From contig CAXTTV010000132.1 in assembly GCA_964247295.1 (NCBI GenBank), positions 1 through 13,946 of the forward strand: DNA of 13,946 bases. Direction: 5' to 3'. The translations under genes were made by a program, and so were the position numbers. The stretch's first letter is position 1. Each line of letters begins with the position of its first letter. This stretch comes from CAXTTV01 sp964247295. Lineage in GTDB: Bacteria; Chloroflexota; Ktedonobacteria; Ktedonobacterales; Ktedonobacteraceae. Under the pieces are notes generated by a model that was given only the letters and a program-made list of their open reading frames with translations, ran no database searches and was not told the DNA's origin. Shown here piece after piece: positions 6,482 through 13,946 of the stretch.

Positions 6482-9400
6482 ATGTACTTTAGCGTTGAGA
6501 AGATCCGTCAGCGAATAGATGAACTGGCAAAACTCCGATATCGAGACCAACAACCACTCAACTCTCTTTTTGTCCAGAAAATAGATAATGGTGGGGCGGG
6601 AGAGCGTTTTGATCTGAGAATTGGGGATCGTTGGGGTGAGCGAGACGCTCTCTATAACGTCTTTTTTACGGTTGATCCACCCAAAGATTGGCTGCGTTCC
6701 GGTCAGGTCGCCCTTCACCTTGATCTTTCCGAACTGCCAGATGCCTGGACAATTAACACCATTGAGGGTCTGGTGTATCTAAACGATCAACCCTTTCATG
6801 CCGTTGATCGCTATCATCGTGAGATGATGGTACCCAGAAATTTGCTTGAGCAGGGGCCAATCCACGGGCGGATTCATCTCTGGACCGGAATTAACGAAGA
6901 TTTCCATACAGCGACGTGTGCCGAGGTACGCTGGATCGACGAGGCCGCCGACCACCTCTATAAGTTGATGGGGCAGGTGTACGATCAGCTTACTGGCACC
7001 TCAGCGGATTCCGCGACCTATCACGCCCTTTTAACGGGATTGGAGGCTAGCTGTCTTCAGCTTGATTATCGAAACAAGCGATCACAGGAGTTCTACTCCT
7101 CTTGTCAGAAGGCGTACCAGGTCTTAAACGAGCACTTACAATCATTGATGCAAGAAATCGGTCGGGGGTCAGATTGGCAGCCGCATTACCTTGCTATCGG
7201 CCATGCCCATATCGATGTAGCATGGTTATGGCGGCTCAGGCATACGCGTCTGAAGGCGGCTAATACCTTTACAACAGCCCTGCATCATATGGATCGCTAT
7301 CCACATTTCCGCTATATTCAAAGCCAGCCGCAACTTTATCAGTTTATAAAAGAGGATCACCCAGAGATTTACGCCCGGATTAAAGAAAAGGTCGCCTCGG
7401 GTCAGTGGGAGGCTGAGGGCGCTTCATGGGTCGAACCAGATACCAATATTACTGGCGCGGAAAGCCTTGTGCGGCAGCTTGTTGAAGGTCAGCGCTTCTT
7501 TAAAGAAGAGTTCGGGCGTCGATCTATGGTGATGTGGTTGCCAGATGTGTTTGGCTATAGCGCCGCGCTCCCACAACTTTTGAAAGGGGCTGGCGTCGAG
7601 TATTTTATTACTACAAAGATCAGTTGGAGCGAGATCAATCGGGTCCCTATGGATACCTTTCAATGGCAGGGCCTTGATGGAACCGAGATCCTCTCGCATT
7701 TTATTACTGTGAAAAACGAAGCGCGTGAGCGCTATGATACCTACAACGCCTATCTTAAGCCGGGCTCGCTTCAATATGGTTGGAATAACTATCGCCAGAA
7801 GGATCTTAACCGCGAACTCCTGGTCGCCTATGGCTATGGTGATGGTGGCGGCGGCCCCACAAGCGATCAGATTGAAGCCACCGAGGGGTATCTTAATCAC
7901 TCAATCAGTCGTGAGCTTCCAACAGTCGAGCCGGGAACTATCGCGAACTTTATGCAGCGGTTAGATCAGCGGGTAGGGAAAAATCCTGATCTACCGACGT
8001 GGGTTGGTGAGCTCTATCTTGAGTATCACCGGGGAACCTACACCAGTCAGGCGCGTACCAAGCGTCAGAATCGGCTCTCCGAGCGAGATATGCACAATGC
8101 CGAGTGGTTGGGATCTCTGGCCCTGCACCTCTGCGGTCTGGAATATCCTATGGAGGAATACCATCGGATCTGGCGAACGCTGCTTACCAACCATTTCCAT
8201 GATATTCTTCCAGGCTCCTCAATCACTGAAGTCTATCAGGACGCGCTAAAAGATTTTCAGGAGATCCGCGCCTTTGCCCAGAGTAGAAGCGATCAAGCTA
8301 TAAAAGCTATCAGTAGCGCCATTGATACCCAGCCGGGAACCCTGGTCGTATGTAATCCTACAGGGTGGACGCGCGATGGCCTAATTGAAGTGGAGAGTGG
8401 GTCGGTACAGAACCTGTTGCTTCCAAAACAGGAACTGGCGGAGTCTTCTCGGATACTGGTTGAGGCCCGTTCCGTCCCTTCTCTGGGGTATCGAGCTTAC
8501 GCTCAGGGAACGTCGGTTGAGTCTCCGGTTAACACCTTTACAGTCGAGAAGAATTTGTTGGAGAGCGAAGCTTATCGGATAGAATTTAACGACAGGGGTC
8601 AGATTACCAGTTTGTTGGATAAGCAGGCCAATGGTGGCGCTGGTCGAGAGGTCTTGATAGCTGGAGAGCGTGGAAACGTCTTCTCTCTTTTTGAAGACAA
8701 GCCTCTGGCCTTTGATGCCTGGGATATTAACGACTACTACGAACAGAAAAGCCAGGAGCTGGATAATCTTGTTAGCGTCCAGGTGCTTGAACAGGGGCCG
8801 CTGCGCGCCACGCTAGAGTTCAAATGGGTATATCAGGAACGAACAGCGATAGCCCAGCGGGTCTGTCTGTATCGGCACTCCCGCAGAATTGACTTTATGA
8901 CGCATGTGGACTGGCATGAGCGCCAGACCCTGTTGAAAGTCGCGTTTCCTGTAGAGATCTCCAGCAATCGAGCGACCGCCGAAATTCAGTTTGGTAATTT
9001 GGAGCGGCCCACGCATCGCAACACCAGTTGGGAAAAGGCCCGCTTTGAGTATAGTGCCCACAAATGGGTAGATCTTTCCGAGGGTGACTACGGCGTTGGC
9101 CTGCTTAACGATTGTAAGTATGGTTATGACATTCATGGAAGCGTCATGCGCCAGACCCTATTAAAAGGCGCGGTCTGGCCTGATCCCACCGCCGATCTGG
9201 GAGAACACGATTTCACCTATAGCCTGCTCCCGCATCAAGGAAGCTGGTTTGAGGGTGGGGTACAGCGGGAGGCCTATGAGCTCAACTATCCATTGCTTTC
9301 GATAATTAAAGAGGGTGATCCCGGTGTCTTGCCAACAAGTATGGCTGTCGTCCAGATTGACGTACCCAATGTAGTGATTGAGACTGTGAAGCGTGCTGAA

Positions 9401-9634
9401 GAAAGCGAAGGGATCATTGTACGCGTTTATGAAAGTGCCAGGAGGCGCGGACAGTTTCACCTTTACTTCCCCTTTGAGGTAGAGCGTGTGGAAGAAACCA
9501 ATCTATTAGAGAATCAGGGCCAGCCGGTAGATTTGGCGCTAGATGGGAGATCTTTTGAGAGCAGTATTCGACCATTTGAGATAAAAACCTTTGTCGTTTT
9601 CCCGCGACCGAACAGCACCATTACCCTGAGATAG
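6482..9634 (+). CDS. GH38 alpha-mannosidase, cytosolic type
   Basis: The 1050-residue protein is a full-length glycoside hydrolase family 38 alpha-mannosidase. This zinc-dependent retaining enzyme releases alpha-linked mannose from oligosaccharides. An N-terminal beta-rich domain (about 1-230) precedes the GH38 catalytic domain. That domain contains GHAHIDVAWLW with zinc ligands expected at His241 or His243 and Asp245, and WLPDVFGYSAALPQLL with the catalytic nucleophile Asp355. NHFHDILPGSSI follows, with His571, His573 and Asp574; one of these histidines is the expected last zinc ligand. Beta-sandwich domains fill the rest (about 620-1045). Length and motif wording resemble the cytosolic MAN2C1/Ams1 group. 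No signal peptide is seen, so it probably acts on imported or internal oligosaccharides. AGGAG lies 6 nt before the ATG. No transporter or other glycosidase gene lies beside it in the window, so the natural substrate is not indicated by context. Confidence 0.96.
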   Translation: MYFSVEKIRQRIDELAKLRYRDQQPLNSLFVQKIDNGGAGERFDLRIGDRWGERDALYNVFFTVDPPKDWLRSGQVALHLDLSELPDAWTINTIEGLVYLNDQPFHAVDRYHREMMVPRNLLEQGPIHGRIHLWTGINEDFHTATCAEVRWIDEAADHLYKLMGQVYDQLTGTSADSATYHALLTGLEASCLQLDYRNKRSQEFYSSCQKAYQVLNEHLQSLMQEIGRGSDWQPHYLAIGHAHIDVAWLWRLRHTRLKAANTFTTALHHMDRYPHFRYIQSQPQLYQFIKEDHPEIYARIKEKVASGQWEAEGASWVEPDTNITGAESLVRQLVEGQRFFKEEFGRRSMVMWLPDVFGYSAALPQLLKGAGVEYFITTKISWSEINRVPMDTFQWQGLDGTEILSHFITVKNEARERYDTYNAYLKPGSLQYGWNNYRQKDLNRELLVAYGYGDGGGGPTSDQIEATEGYLNHSISRELPTVEPGTIANFMQRLDQRVGKNPDLPTWVGELYLEYHRGTYTSQARTKRQNRLSERDMHNAEWLGSLALHLCGLEYPMEEYHRIWRTLLTNHFHDILPGSSITEVYQDALKDFQEIRAFAQSRSDQAIKAISSAIDTQPGTLVVCNPTGWTRDGLIEVESGSVQNLLLPKQELAESSRILVEARSVPSLGYRAYAQGTSVESPVNTFTVEKNLLESEAYRIEFNDRGQITSLLDKQANGGAGREVLIAGERGNVFSLFEDKPLAFDAWDINDYYEQKSQELDNLVSVQVLEQGPLRATLEFKWVYQERTAIAQRVCLYRHSRRIDFMTHVDWHERQTLLKVAFPVEISSNRATAEIQFGNLERPTHRNTSWEKARFEYSAHKWVDLSEGDYGVGLLNDCKYGYDIHGSVMRQTLLKGAVWPDPTADLGEHDFTYSLLPHQGSWFEGGVQREAYELNYPLLSIIKEGDPGVLPTSMAVVQIDVPNVVIETVKRAEESEGIIVRVYESARRRGQFHLYFPFEVERVEETNLLENQGQPVDLALDGRSFESSIRPFEIKTFVVFPRPNSTITLR

Positions 9635-9684
9635 GTTGGGATGCGTGCGAGCCCGGTGGGAGGCGATCGAGGTTGGATGAGGTG

Positions 9685-9800
9685 CGTAGATCGGGTCACG
9701 TATGGACCCGTAGCAAGGGGAAGTACCGATCTTCATATGAAGCGGGAGCGTGCAAAGGCACGTAGATGGGGGCACATATGGACCCTGTAGTAAGAGGACG
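9685..9800 (+). repeat. Two degenerate direct repeats with internal palindromes in non-coding DNA
   Basis: The segments 9685-9723 and 9761-9800 are imperfect copies offset by 76 nt. By hand alignment they agree at 33 of 40 columns, sharing CGTAGAT, a CAC-rTATGGACCC core and a GTAG-yAAG end. Between and around them are a perfect 12-bp palindrome CTTCATATGAAG (9731-9742), an AGATCGG / CCGATCT pair (9688-9694 with 9726-9732), and small hairpins at 9749-9762 and 9797-9809. The 270-nt gap 9635-9904 that holds them has no credible gene. It may be a mobile or repetitive intergenic element or a structured RNA; the sequence alone does not decide. Confidence 0.6.
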
Positions 9801-9822
9801 CATTACGTCGCCCTGAAGAATG

Positions 9823-9869
9823 GATGGTGGGAAGGGGAGAGCTGCGCCATGTTTCCGGTTCCCACCATC
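9823..9869. terminator. Long perfect inverted repeat between convergent genes
   Basis: GATGGTGGGAA (9823-9833) and TTCCCACCATC (9859-9869) form a perfect 11-bp stem with a 25-nt loop. It lies between the mannosidase gene and the convergent Ddn-like gene. It could end transcription from both sides, although neither strand has a clear T-run. It could equally be part of the repeat element just upstream. Confidence 0.45.
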
Positions 9870-9904
9870 GACCCAAATCTCTTGCTCACGCTTTGCGGGC
9901 GCTC

Positions 9905-10390
9905 CTATTTAAAGCTCGGGGGCCGATCCAGCTTTATCTCAATCAATTTAAAGTAACGGGCCGCCTCAACCACCGTTTCCGGAATTGGGTTGCCATTCGC
10001 GTCCATCTTAATATCATAGGCGCGGGCCGCCCCAGATTTCCTTTTTACAAACTCGGTCAGCCCCTTCTCAACCACACCTTTATCATTCTCTACCACATGC
10101 GCCGTACCGCGATAGCTCTTCCCCTGAATTCGGAGTAGAACCGGAGCGTTATTTTGAAGGTTTTTATACCATTGATGATCCGTAAAAATGGTGACGGTGT
10201 TGCCTTCAAGTGTGTAGCCAACGGGGGCCGTAAACATCTTACCCGATTTTCTCCCCTTAAAGGTTACCAGCAACAGATTTTTGCTGACCAGCCGATGCAG
10301 AGGGGAGAGCAACACATACTGTATTGTCTGATTCAAAAACTGGGGAGGACGAAATGGTACACGTTCCTGTTTGGTAGTCTCAGTTGCCAT
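9905..10390 (-). CDS. Ddn-like nitroreductase/deazaflavin (F420)-type oxidoreductase
   Basis: The 161-residue protein matches the nitroreductase family of deazaflavin-dependent oxidoreductases (DUF385, Ddn-like split-barrel fold). Seen: LLLVTFKGRKSGKMFTAPVGY, where the family has a T-x-G-R-K-S-G signature and a conserved P-x-x-Y; then VTIFTDHQWYKNLQNNAPVLLRIQGK, matching the conserved W-x-x-N-L segment. Characterised relatives use reduced cofactor F420 to reduce quinones or nitro compounds, while some homologues bind flavins or haem-like ligands, so the cofactor here is inferred. No signal peptide or membrane helix is seen. A GAGG sequence about 9 nt before the ATG supports the start. It is transcribed divergently from the aldo/keto reductase gene, with 195 nt between them. 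Confidence 0.85.
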   Translation of the reverse strand: MATETTKQERVPFRPPQFLNQTIQYVLLSPLHRLVSKNLLLVTFKGRKSGKMFTAPVGYTLEGNTVTIFTDHQWYKNLQNNAPVLLRIQGKSYRGTAHVVENDKGVVEKGLTEFVKRKSGAARAYDIKMDANGNPIPETVVEAARYFKLIEIKLDRPPSFK

Positions 10391-10585
10391 AAGAAATTAC
10401 CTCATCATAAAGTTTCTATAAATGGACAGTTATCCGCTTTTACCTTTTTCTATCATACCACGAAAAGGCGTGATGCGCATCTTCATAAAACGGGTGAAGC
10501 AAGAGTCACCTTCAATGCGTGTAGAGAATACACAAAATGAACTAGCATGCAATGTATTTGTCGAGAAAGGCAAGGCGTAACCATA
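10391..10585. other. Divergent intergenic region, no firm sites
   Basis: This 195-nt region separates two divergent redox genes and must contain both promoters. A GGTGA...TCACC inverted repeat (about 10494-10511) lies in its aldo/keto reductase-proximal half and could be an operator. I see no promoter pair good enough to call on either strand. Confidence 0.3.
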
Positions 10586-11452
10586 ATGACCATAGCAAAA
10601 CAGGCATTTGGGAGGACAGGACACCAGAGCACAAAAACAATTTTTGGCGCGGCTGCCCTTGGTTCCGTCTCACAAAAAGAAGCCGACCAGACTTTAGAGG
10701 TGCTGCTCCATTATGGCGTCAATCATATTGATGTCGCGTCCAGCTATGGAGATGCCGAACTGAGGATTGCCCCCTGGCTGGCGAAGCACCGATCCGAATT
10801 TTTCGTGGCGACGAAAACAGATGCTAGAACCGCTCGCGAGGCCCGAGAGGATTTGGAGCGCTCCTTGAAGCGGATGCAAACGGACTATGTGGATCTCTGG
10901 CAGTTCCATAATCTGGCTGATCCAATCGAGTGGGATGTCGCATTAAGTCGGGGAGGTGTGCTGGACGCGGCCAAGGAAGCCCAATCTCAGGGGTTGATCC
11001 GCGCCATTGGCATCACAGGGCATGGGTTACAGATCGCTGCCACTCATCGACGCAGTCTTGAAAGATTTAACTTTGACTCCGTCCTGCTCCCCTACAACTA
11101 TCTTACTTATAAGAAGCCTTATTATGCTGAAAATTTTGAAGCTTTGCTTGAACTGTGTCAAAAGAAAAACGTCGCTGTTCAAACTATCAAGTCGATTGCC
11201 TACAAAAATTGGCGAGATCAAGAGCATACAAAATCAACCTGGTATGAACCATTACAGGAGCAGGCAGACATCGATCTCGCGGTTCATTGGGCTTTAAAGA
11301 GGCCAGGGATCTTTTTAGATACCGTGGGTGATCTCACATTATTGCCCAAATTTCTGGATGCCGCGAGCAGATACCAGGAGGGGCAGGAGCCAGATGATAA
11401 GGAAATGCAGGCGCTTATAGATCGGTTACAGATGGAGCCACTATTCGTCTAA
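10586..11452 (+). CDS. Aldo/keto reductase
   Basis: The 288-residue NAD(P)H-dependent aldo/keto reductase has the full catalytic tetrad: Asp49 and Tyr54 in HIDVASSYGD, Lys77 in VATKTD, and His108 in DLWQFHN. These enzymes reduce aldehydes and ketones to alcohols in the cytoplasm. The (alpha/beta)8 barrel elements run in order to a C-terminal segment (AVHWALKRPGIFLDTVGD) typical of the group with short loops. The substrate cannot be named from sequence. I chose the ATG of MTIAKQAFGRTG because family members begin there and an AAGGCAAGGCG stretch lies upstream. An in-frame ATG 13 codons earlier would add an atypical MQCICRERQG leader. It is followed by a strong hairpin and is probably a single-gene transcript. 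Confidence 0.93.
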   Translation: MTIAKQAFGRTGHQSTKTIFGAAALGSVSQKEADQTLEVLLHYGVNHIDVASSYGDAELRIAPWLAKHRSEFFVATKTDARTAREAREDLERSLKRMQTDYVDLWQFHNLADPIEWDVALSRGGVLDAAKEAQSQGLIRAIGITGHGLQIAATHRRSLERFNFDSVLLPYNYLTYKKPYYAENFEALLELCQKKNVAVQTIKSIAYKNWRDQEHTKSTWYEPLQEQADIDLAVHWALKRPGIFLDTVGDLTLLPKFLDAASRYQEGQEPDDKEMQALIDRLQMEPLFV

Positions 11453-11472
11453 TACAGCTTAGCGATCTTTCA

Positions 11473-11508
11473 AAGAAGTGAGTCTGGAACGTTCCAGGTT
11501 CACTTCTT
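11473..11508 (+). terminator. Strong hairpin terminator after the aldo/keto reductase
   Basis: AAGAAGTGA and TCACTTCTT (9 bp) enclose a perfect 14-bp palindrome CTGGAACGTTCCAG, giving an almost fully paired 36-nt hairpin 20 nt after the stop. The pyrimidine-rich end CTTCTTCTTAT makes it a good intrinsic terminator candidate. From there to 11663 I see no gene or clear motif. Confidence 0.7.
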
Positions 11509-11677
11509 CTTATGTGTCGAAATCAAAAATTGCTAAAGTGGTTAATATGAGAAAAAGAGGTAGGTGTACAGGACTTTCGGGGGGTTGTCTATCCTGACCG
11601 GCAGGCCGATGAACAAAGATGAGCATTCTTTTGCCCGATGGTGCTTCTCTTTGAGCATTTGATAAGGACTCCTTTTT

Positions 11678-13603
11678 GTGATAAAGCATGCTGAAATCGT
11701 CAATAAAGTAGCTACAATCGGATTGGTCGGAGTGCTAATCGCACTACTGGGATTGTCGACATGGATGGTCTGGGTTACGCATCAACTTGATACTCAGGCC
11801 ATTGATTATGCCCAGGTTAGTAATCTTTTCCGGCAGACGGAAAGAGCTATTAGTGCTGAAGATTTCTGTATCGGCGAATATTATCATCGCAGCTATCGTC
11901 TGACATTAATTAGTGTTTGTGAGAGCATCTCCGAAAATGCTACTGCTAACTTGCATCAGCTTGCTCAGGGGCGGGATATAAATGATCGCAAGATCGCCAA
12001 TGAAATGCTTAGCTTGAATGCCAGACTGTGGGTTTCTCTCCAGCACCTTATCAATGCTGAAAATCAGAGGGATGAGGCTAAGGTTGCGCATATTCATATT
12101 GAAGAGATAGATCCCGTCTTTATTCAGTTAGAACAAAAAATATACAAATACGCGAACGGCCACTATTCTAGCACAAAAGCGGGACTCCAAAGGCTAAGTA
12201 ACACACAACATATGATTTTCCTGGCTTTTTTTCTTTGTTTTGGCAGTGGAATCATCTTTATTTTCCTCTATTTCTGGCTACTGACCGTTTATCGCAAAAA
12301 AGGTGAGATCTGGCAGAAGCGAGAGATTGAACGCCTGGAGCAACTTGCTCTTATCGATACCCTTACCAGACTGGGTAATCACCGGGCCTACCAGGAAGAT
12401 ATTAAGCGGTTAGAGGCCGGCGCGCTACAGAACCACGAACAATTGAATCTGGCTCTGATCAATGTAGATGAATTAAAGATGATCAATGACCAGCATGGAC
12501 ATCTTTATGGCGATCATATTCTGAGTACCCTGGGAAATGTGCTTAAAGAGTTTCTCCATACGACCTATGCCTATCGCTTAAGTGGCGATGAGTTCGCGGT
12601 AATTTTTCCAGGCGAATGCGAATTTCAGGTGATAGAGAAGATGGAACAAGTGCGGCAGGAGATCCGAAATCTTTGTGAAGCCAGTGTCAGCATTGGGATT
12701 TCCCATACATCTGAGGACGGTAGAGTCGATACCTTACGAGAGCAGGCCGAGGCTGCCCTGACTGAGGCGAAGCGGAAGAGCCGGGATACCATTGTCGTGT
12801 TCGATGATATCCGTGAGAGCGCGGAGATCCTCTCTTTCTCTAAAGTAATCGCACTGCGAAAAATGTTAAATGAGAAGAAGCTGACCATCGCTTTTCAGCC
12901 AATATGGGATCTCCAGAAGGACGGAATTACTGCTTTTGAAGCCTTGACCCGACCCTCCAATGTCTATGGTTTTGACGGGCCTCAAGAGGCATTCGACATC
13001 GCCGAAAAAATTGGTCGTGCTCACGAATTAGACTATGTGTGCTTTCAAGCGATCCTGGCTCGGGCCGCAGAGCTTCCACCCGATACACTGCTTTTTATTA
13101 ATCTTTCCCCGCAATCCCTCGCCCATGATCTACTCACAGGGGCCGTTCTCCTGAACGAGGTTGTCCTGGCGGGCCTCAAGCCTGAACGTGTGGTTCTGGA
13201 GATCACCGAACGCTCAATTGTTGAACTGCCAAGGCTTGTTCAGCAGGCCAAGCTTTTAAAGGAAATTGGTTTTCATCTGGCTCTGGATGACACGGGAGCT
13301 GGTAACGCTGGGTTGGAGATGCTAAGCCATCTGCCCGTAGATTTTGTGAAGATCGATCGCCAGATTGTCTGGCAAGCCGTCGATGATAAAACCGCTCGCA
13401 GTATTGTTGTGGCGATTAAGCATATCGCTCATGAGGGTGGGATGTTTGTGATCGCGGAAGGCATTGAGACGCAGGAGATGTTAGAAATGGTCAGGGCGAT
13501 GGGGGTCGAGAACGCTCAGGGATACCTGTTGGGCAGACCCAGCGAGAAGATCCCTGAAAATATCTGTGGTCAAAGGCTCTGGCCCCTGGCTGAAACGTCC
13601 TGA
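11678..13603 (+). CDS. Membrane-bound GGDEF-EAL cyclic-di-GMP signalling protein
   Basis: The 641-residue protein has a membrane helix at about 11-33, an outside sensor region of about 145 residues predicted helical, a second helix at about 179-203, a GGDEF domain (about 222-375) and an EAL domain (about 385-630). The outside region matches no sensor family I recognise. The GGDEF motif is SGDEF (302-306), a variant found in active cyclases, and no RxxD inhibitory site is seen in front of it. The EAL domain keeps its expected residues: Glu421 (EAL), Asn475 (INLSP), Glu508 (EITE), Asp537-Asp538, Lys558 (VKID), Glu594 (AEGIE) and Gln614 (AQGYLLG). Phosphodiesterase activity is therefore likely, with cyclase activity possible. 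The loop after Asp538 reads DDTGAGN rather than the usual DDFGTGY. The GTG start is supported by AAGGA (11664-11668) 9 nt upstream. The signal it senses is unknown. Confidence 0.94.
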   Translation: MIKHAEIVNKVATIGLVGVLIALLGLSTWMVWVTHQLDTQAIDYAQVSNLFRQTERAISAEDFCIGEYYHRSYRLTLISVCESISENATANLHQLAQGRDINDRKIANEMLSLNARLWVSLQHLINAENQRDEAKVAHIHIEEIDPVFIQLEQKIYKYANGHYSSTKAGLQRLSNTQHMIFLAFFLCFGSGIIFIFLYFWLLTVYRKKGEIWQKREIERLEQLALIDTLTRLGNHRAYQEDIKRLEAGALQNHEQLNLALINVDELKMINDQHGHLYGDHILSTLGNVLKEFLHTTYAYRLSGDEFAVIFPGECEFQVIEKMEQVRQEIRNLCEASVSIGISHTSEDGRVDTLREQAEAALTEAKRKSRDTIVVFDDIRESAEILSFSKVIALRKMLNEKKLTIAFQPIWDLQKDGITAFEALTRPSNVYGFDGPQEAFDIAEKIGRAHELDYVCFQAILARAAELPPDTLLFINLSPQSLAHDLLTGAVLLNEVVLAGLKPERVVLEITERSIVELPRLVQQAKLLKEIGFHLALDDTGAGNAGLEMLSHLPVDFVKIDRQIVWQAVDDKTARSIVVAIKHIAHEGGMFVIAEGIETQEMLEMVRAMGVENAQGYLLGRPSEKIPENICGQRLWPLAETS

Positions 13604-13641
13604 CCATTTCAGGCGCGTGCGTTTATAATCCATAAAAGAAA

Positions 13642-13687
13642 AGAACCTGTCTCGCCGCATCTCTAAGATGTATAGCAGACAGGCTCT
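13642..13687. terminator. Hairpin terminator between convergent genes
   Basis: AGAACCTGTCT and AGACAGGCTCT pair over 11 bp with one A-C mismatch, with a smaller CATCT/AGATG stem inside. Reading the minus strand, the stem is followed by a T-rich stretch (TTCTTTTCTTTT), so it is a convincing intrinsic terminator for the Dps gene. It may also stop the GGDEF-EAL transcript. Confidence 0.65.
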
Positions 13688-13734
13688 TGCATCTGTCCCG
13701 AGTAGACCAATTAGGGCAAGGGGCGATACAAAAT

Positions 13735-13946
13735 TTAGTTGGTATTTTTCTCACCTTGAAGCGTCTCAAACAGGAACCATTTACGCTTCTCGCAAGCATC
13801 CAACTGCTCTTCAATCAGGTTCGCGGTAGGAAGGTCGCGGTTCTTCTCACAGAGCTCGACTGTCGCCCGCTTATGGATTGCCAGCTTGTTATTATCTTCC
13901 ATCAAGCGCTGAAGCATATCGGCAGGCGAGACATACTCATCATTAT
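13735..13946 (-). CDS. dps: Dps-like ferritin, C-terminal part (5' end outside window)
   Basis: The reading frame is open to the right edge of the window and ends at a TAA (13735-13737), giving about 70 residues. SPADMLQRLMEDNNKLAIHKRATVELCEKNRDLPTANLIEEQLDACEKRKWFLFE matches the last two helices of Dps-family ferritins, including the N-L-I-E-E-Q-like segment and the terminal W-F-L-F-E. Dps proteins form 12-subunit shells that oxidise and store iron and protect DNA under starvation or oxidative stress. The ferroxidase ligands lie in the N-terminal half, outside the window, so activity cannot be judged. The C-terminal tail after WFLFETLQ is short (GEKNTN), with no extra DNA-binding extension at this end. 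Confidence 0.85.
   Translation of the reverse strand, partial: NDEYVSPADMLQRLMEDNNKLAIHKRATVELCEKNRDLPTANLIEEQLDACEKRKWFLFETLQGEKNTN

Noticed and set aside
9685..9800. CRISPR array
   Set aside because: There are only two imperfect copies, the interval between them carries palindromes rather than spacer-like unique sequence, and no cas gene is nearby.
9750..9956. A 68-codon plus-strand frame in the repeat region
   Set aside because: It runs through the direct repeats and inverted-repeat hairpin and into the antisense of the Ddn-like gene. There is no ribosome binding site, so coding is unlikely.
10154..10540. A 128-codon plus-strand frame opposite the Ddn-like gene
   Set aside because: It is antisense to a well-supported gene and continues into the divergent promoter region, and has no recognisable motif.
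11509..11663. c-di-GMP riboswitch or other leader RNA before the GGDEF-EAL gene
   Set aside because: I could not find the conserved core of the known c-di-GMP riboswitch classes or a convincing stem arrangement here.

Overview
The window is about 14 kb of moderate-GC bacterial chromosome. It looks like a soil or filamentous heterotroph, most plausibly Chloroflexota of the Ktedonobacteria type. This is inferred from the mix of an actinobacterial-type xylose isomerase, a membrane-anchored PQQ-like beta-propeller protein, a Ddn-like (F420-type) oxidoreductase, PRC-barrel and Dps proteins, and a large cytosolic-type GH38 alpha-mannosidase. No rRNA or tRNA gene is present to confirm it. I found no insertion sequence, prophage gene, CRISPR array or recognisable defence system.

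Layout, left to right. Bases 1-991 (+): the 3' end of a D-2-hydroxyacid dehydrogenase, then a trypsin-fold serine protease. Bases 1182-3951 (+): a xylose isomerase gene and a beta-propeller membrane protein gene 34 nt apart. Each is interrupted by one in-frame stop codon while the rest of its frame stays open. Bases 4081-4575 (-): a two-domain PRC-barrel protein. Bases 4840-5889 (+): a DJ-1/PfpI-like domain fused to a helical bundle and lacking the usual nucleophilic cysteine. Bases 5917-6321 (-): an unrecognised single-pass membrane protein. Bases 6482-9634 (+): GH38 alpha-mannosidase. Bases 9635-9904: non-coding, rich in direct and inverted repeats. Bases 9905-10390 (-): Ddn-like oxidoreductase, divergent from an aldo/keto reductase (10586-11452, +). 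Bases 11678-13603 (+): membrane GGDEF-EAL protein. Bases 13735-13946 (-): C-terminal end of a Dps-like ferritin, cut by the window edge.

Functionally this looks like an ordinary metabolic and stress-response neighbourhood: sugar use (xylose isomerase, alpha-mannosidase), redox enzymes (hydroxyacid dehydrogenase, aldo/keto reductase, Ddn-like protein), stress proteins (DJ-1-like, Dps) and c-di-GMP signalling. Most genes appear to be single transcription units with their own ribosome binding sites, and hairpins sit between several of them. The points most worth following up are the two neighbouring genes with lone in-frame stops, the cysteine-less DJ-1/helical-bundle fusion, and the structured repeat region after the mannosidase gene. 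I did not find a convincing new multi-gene system.
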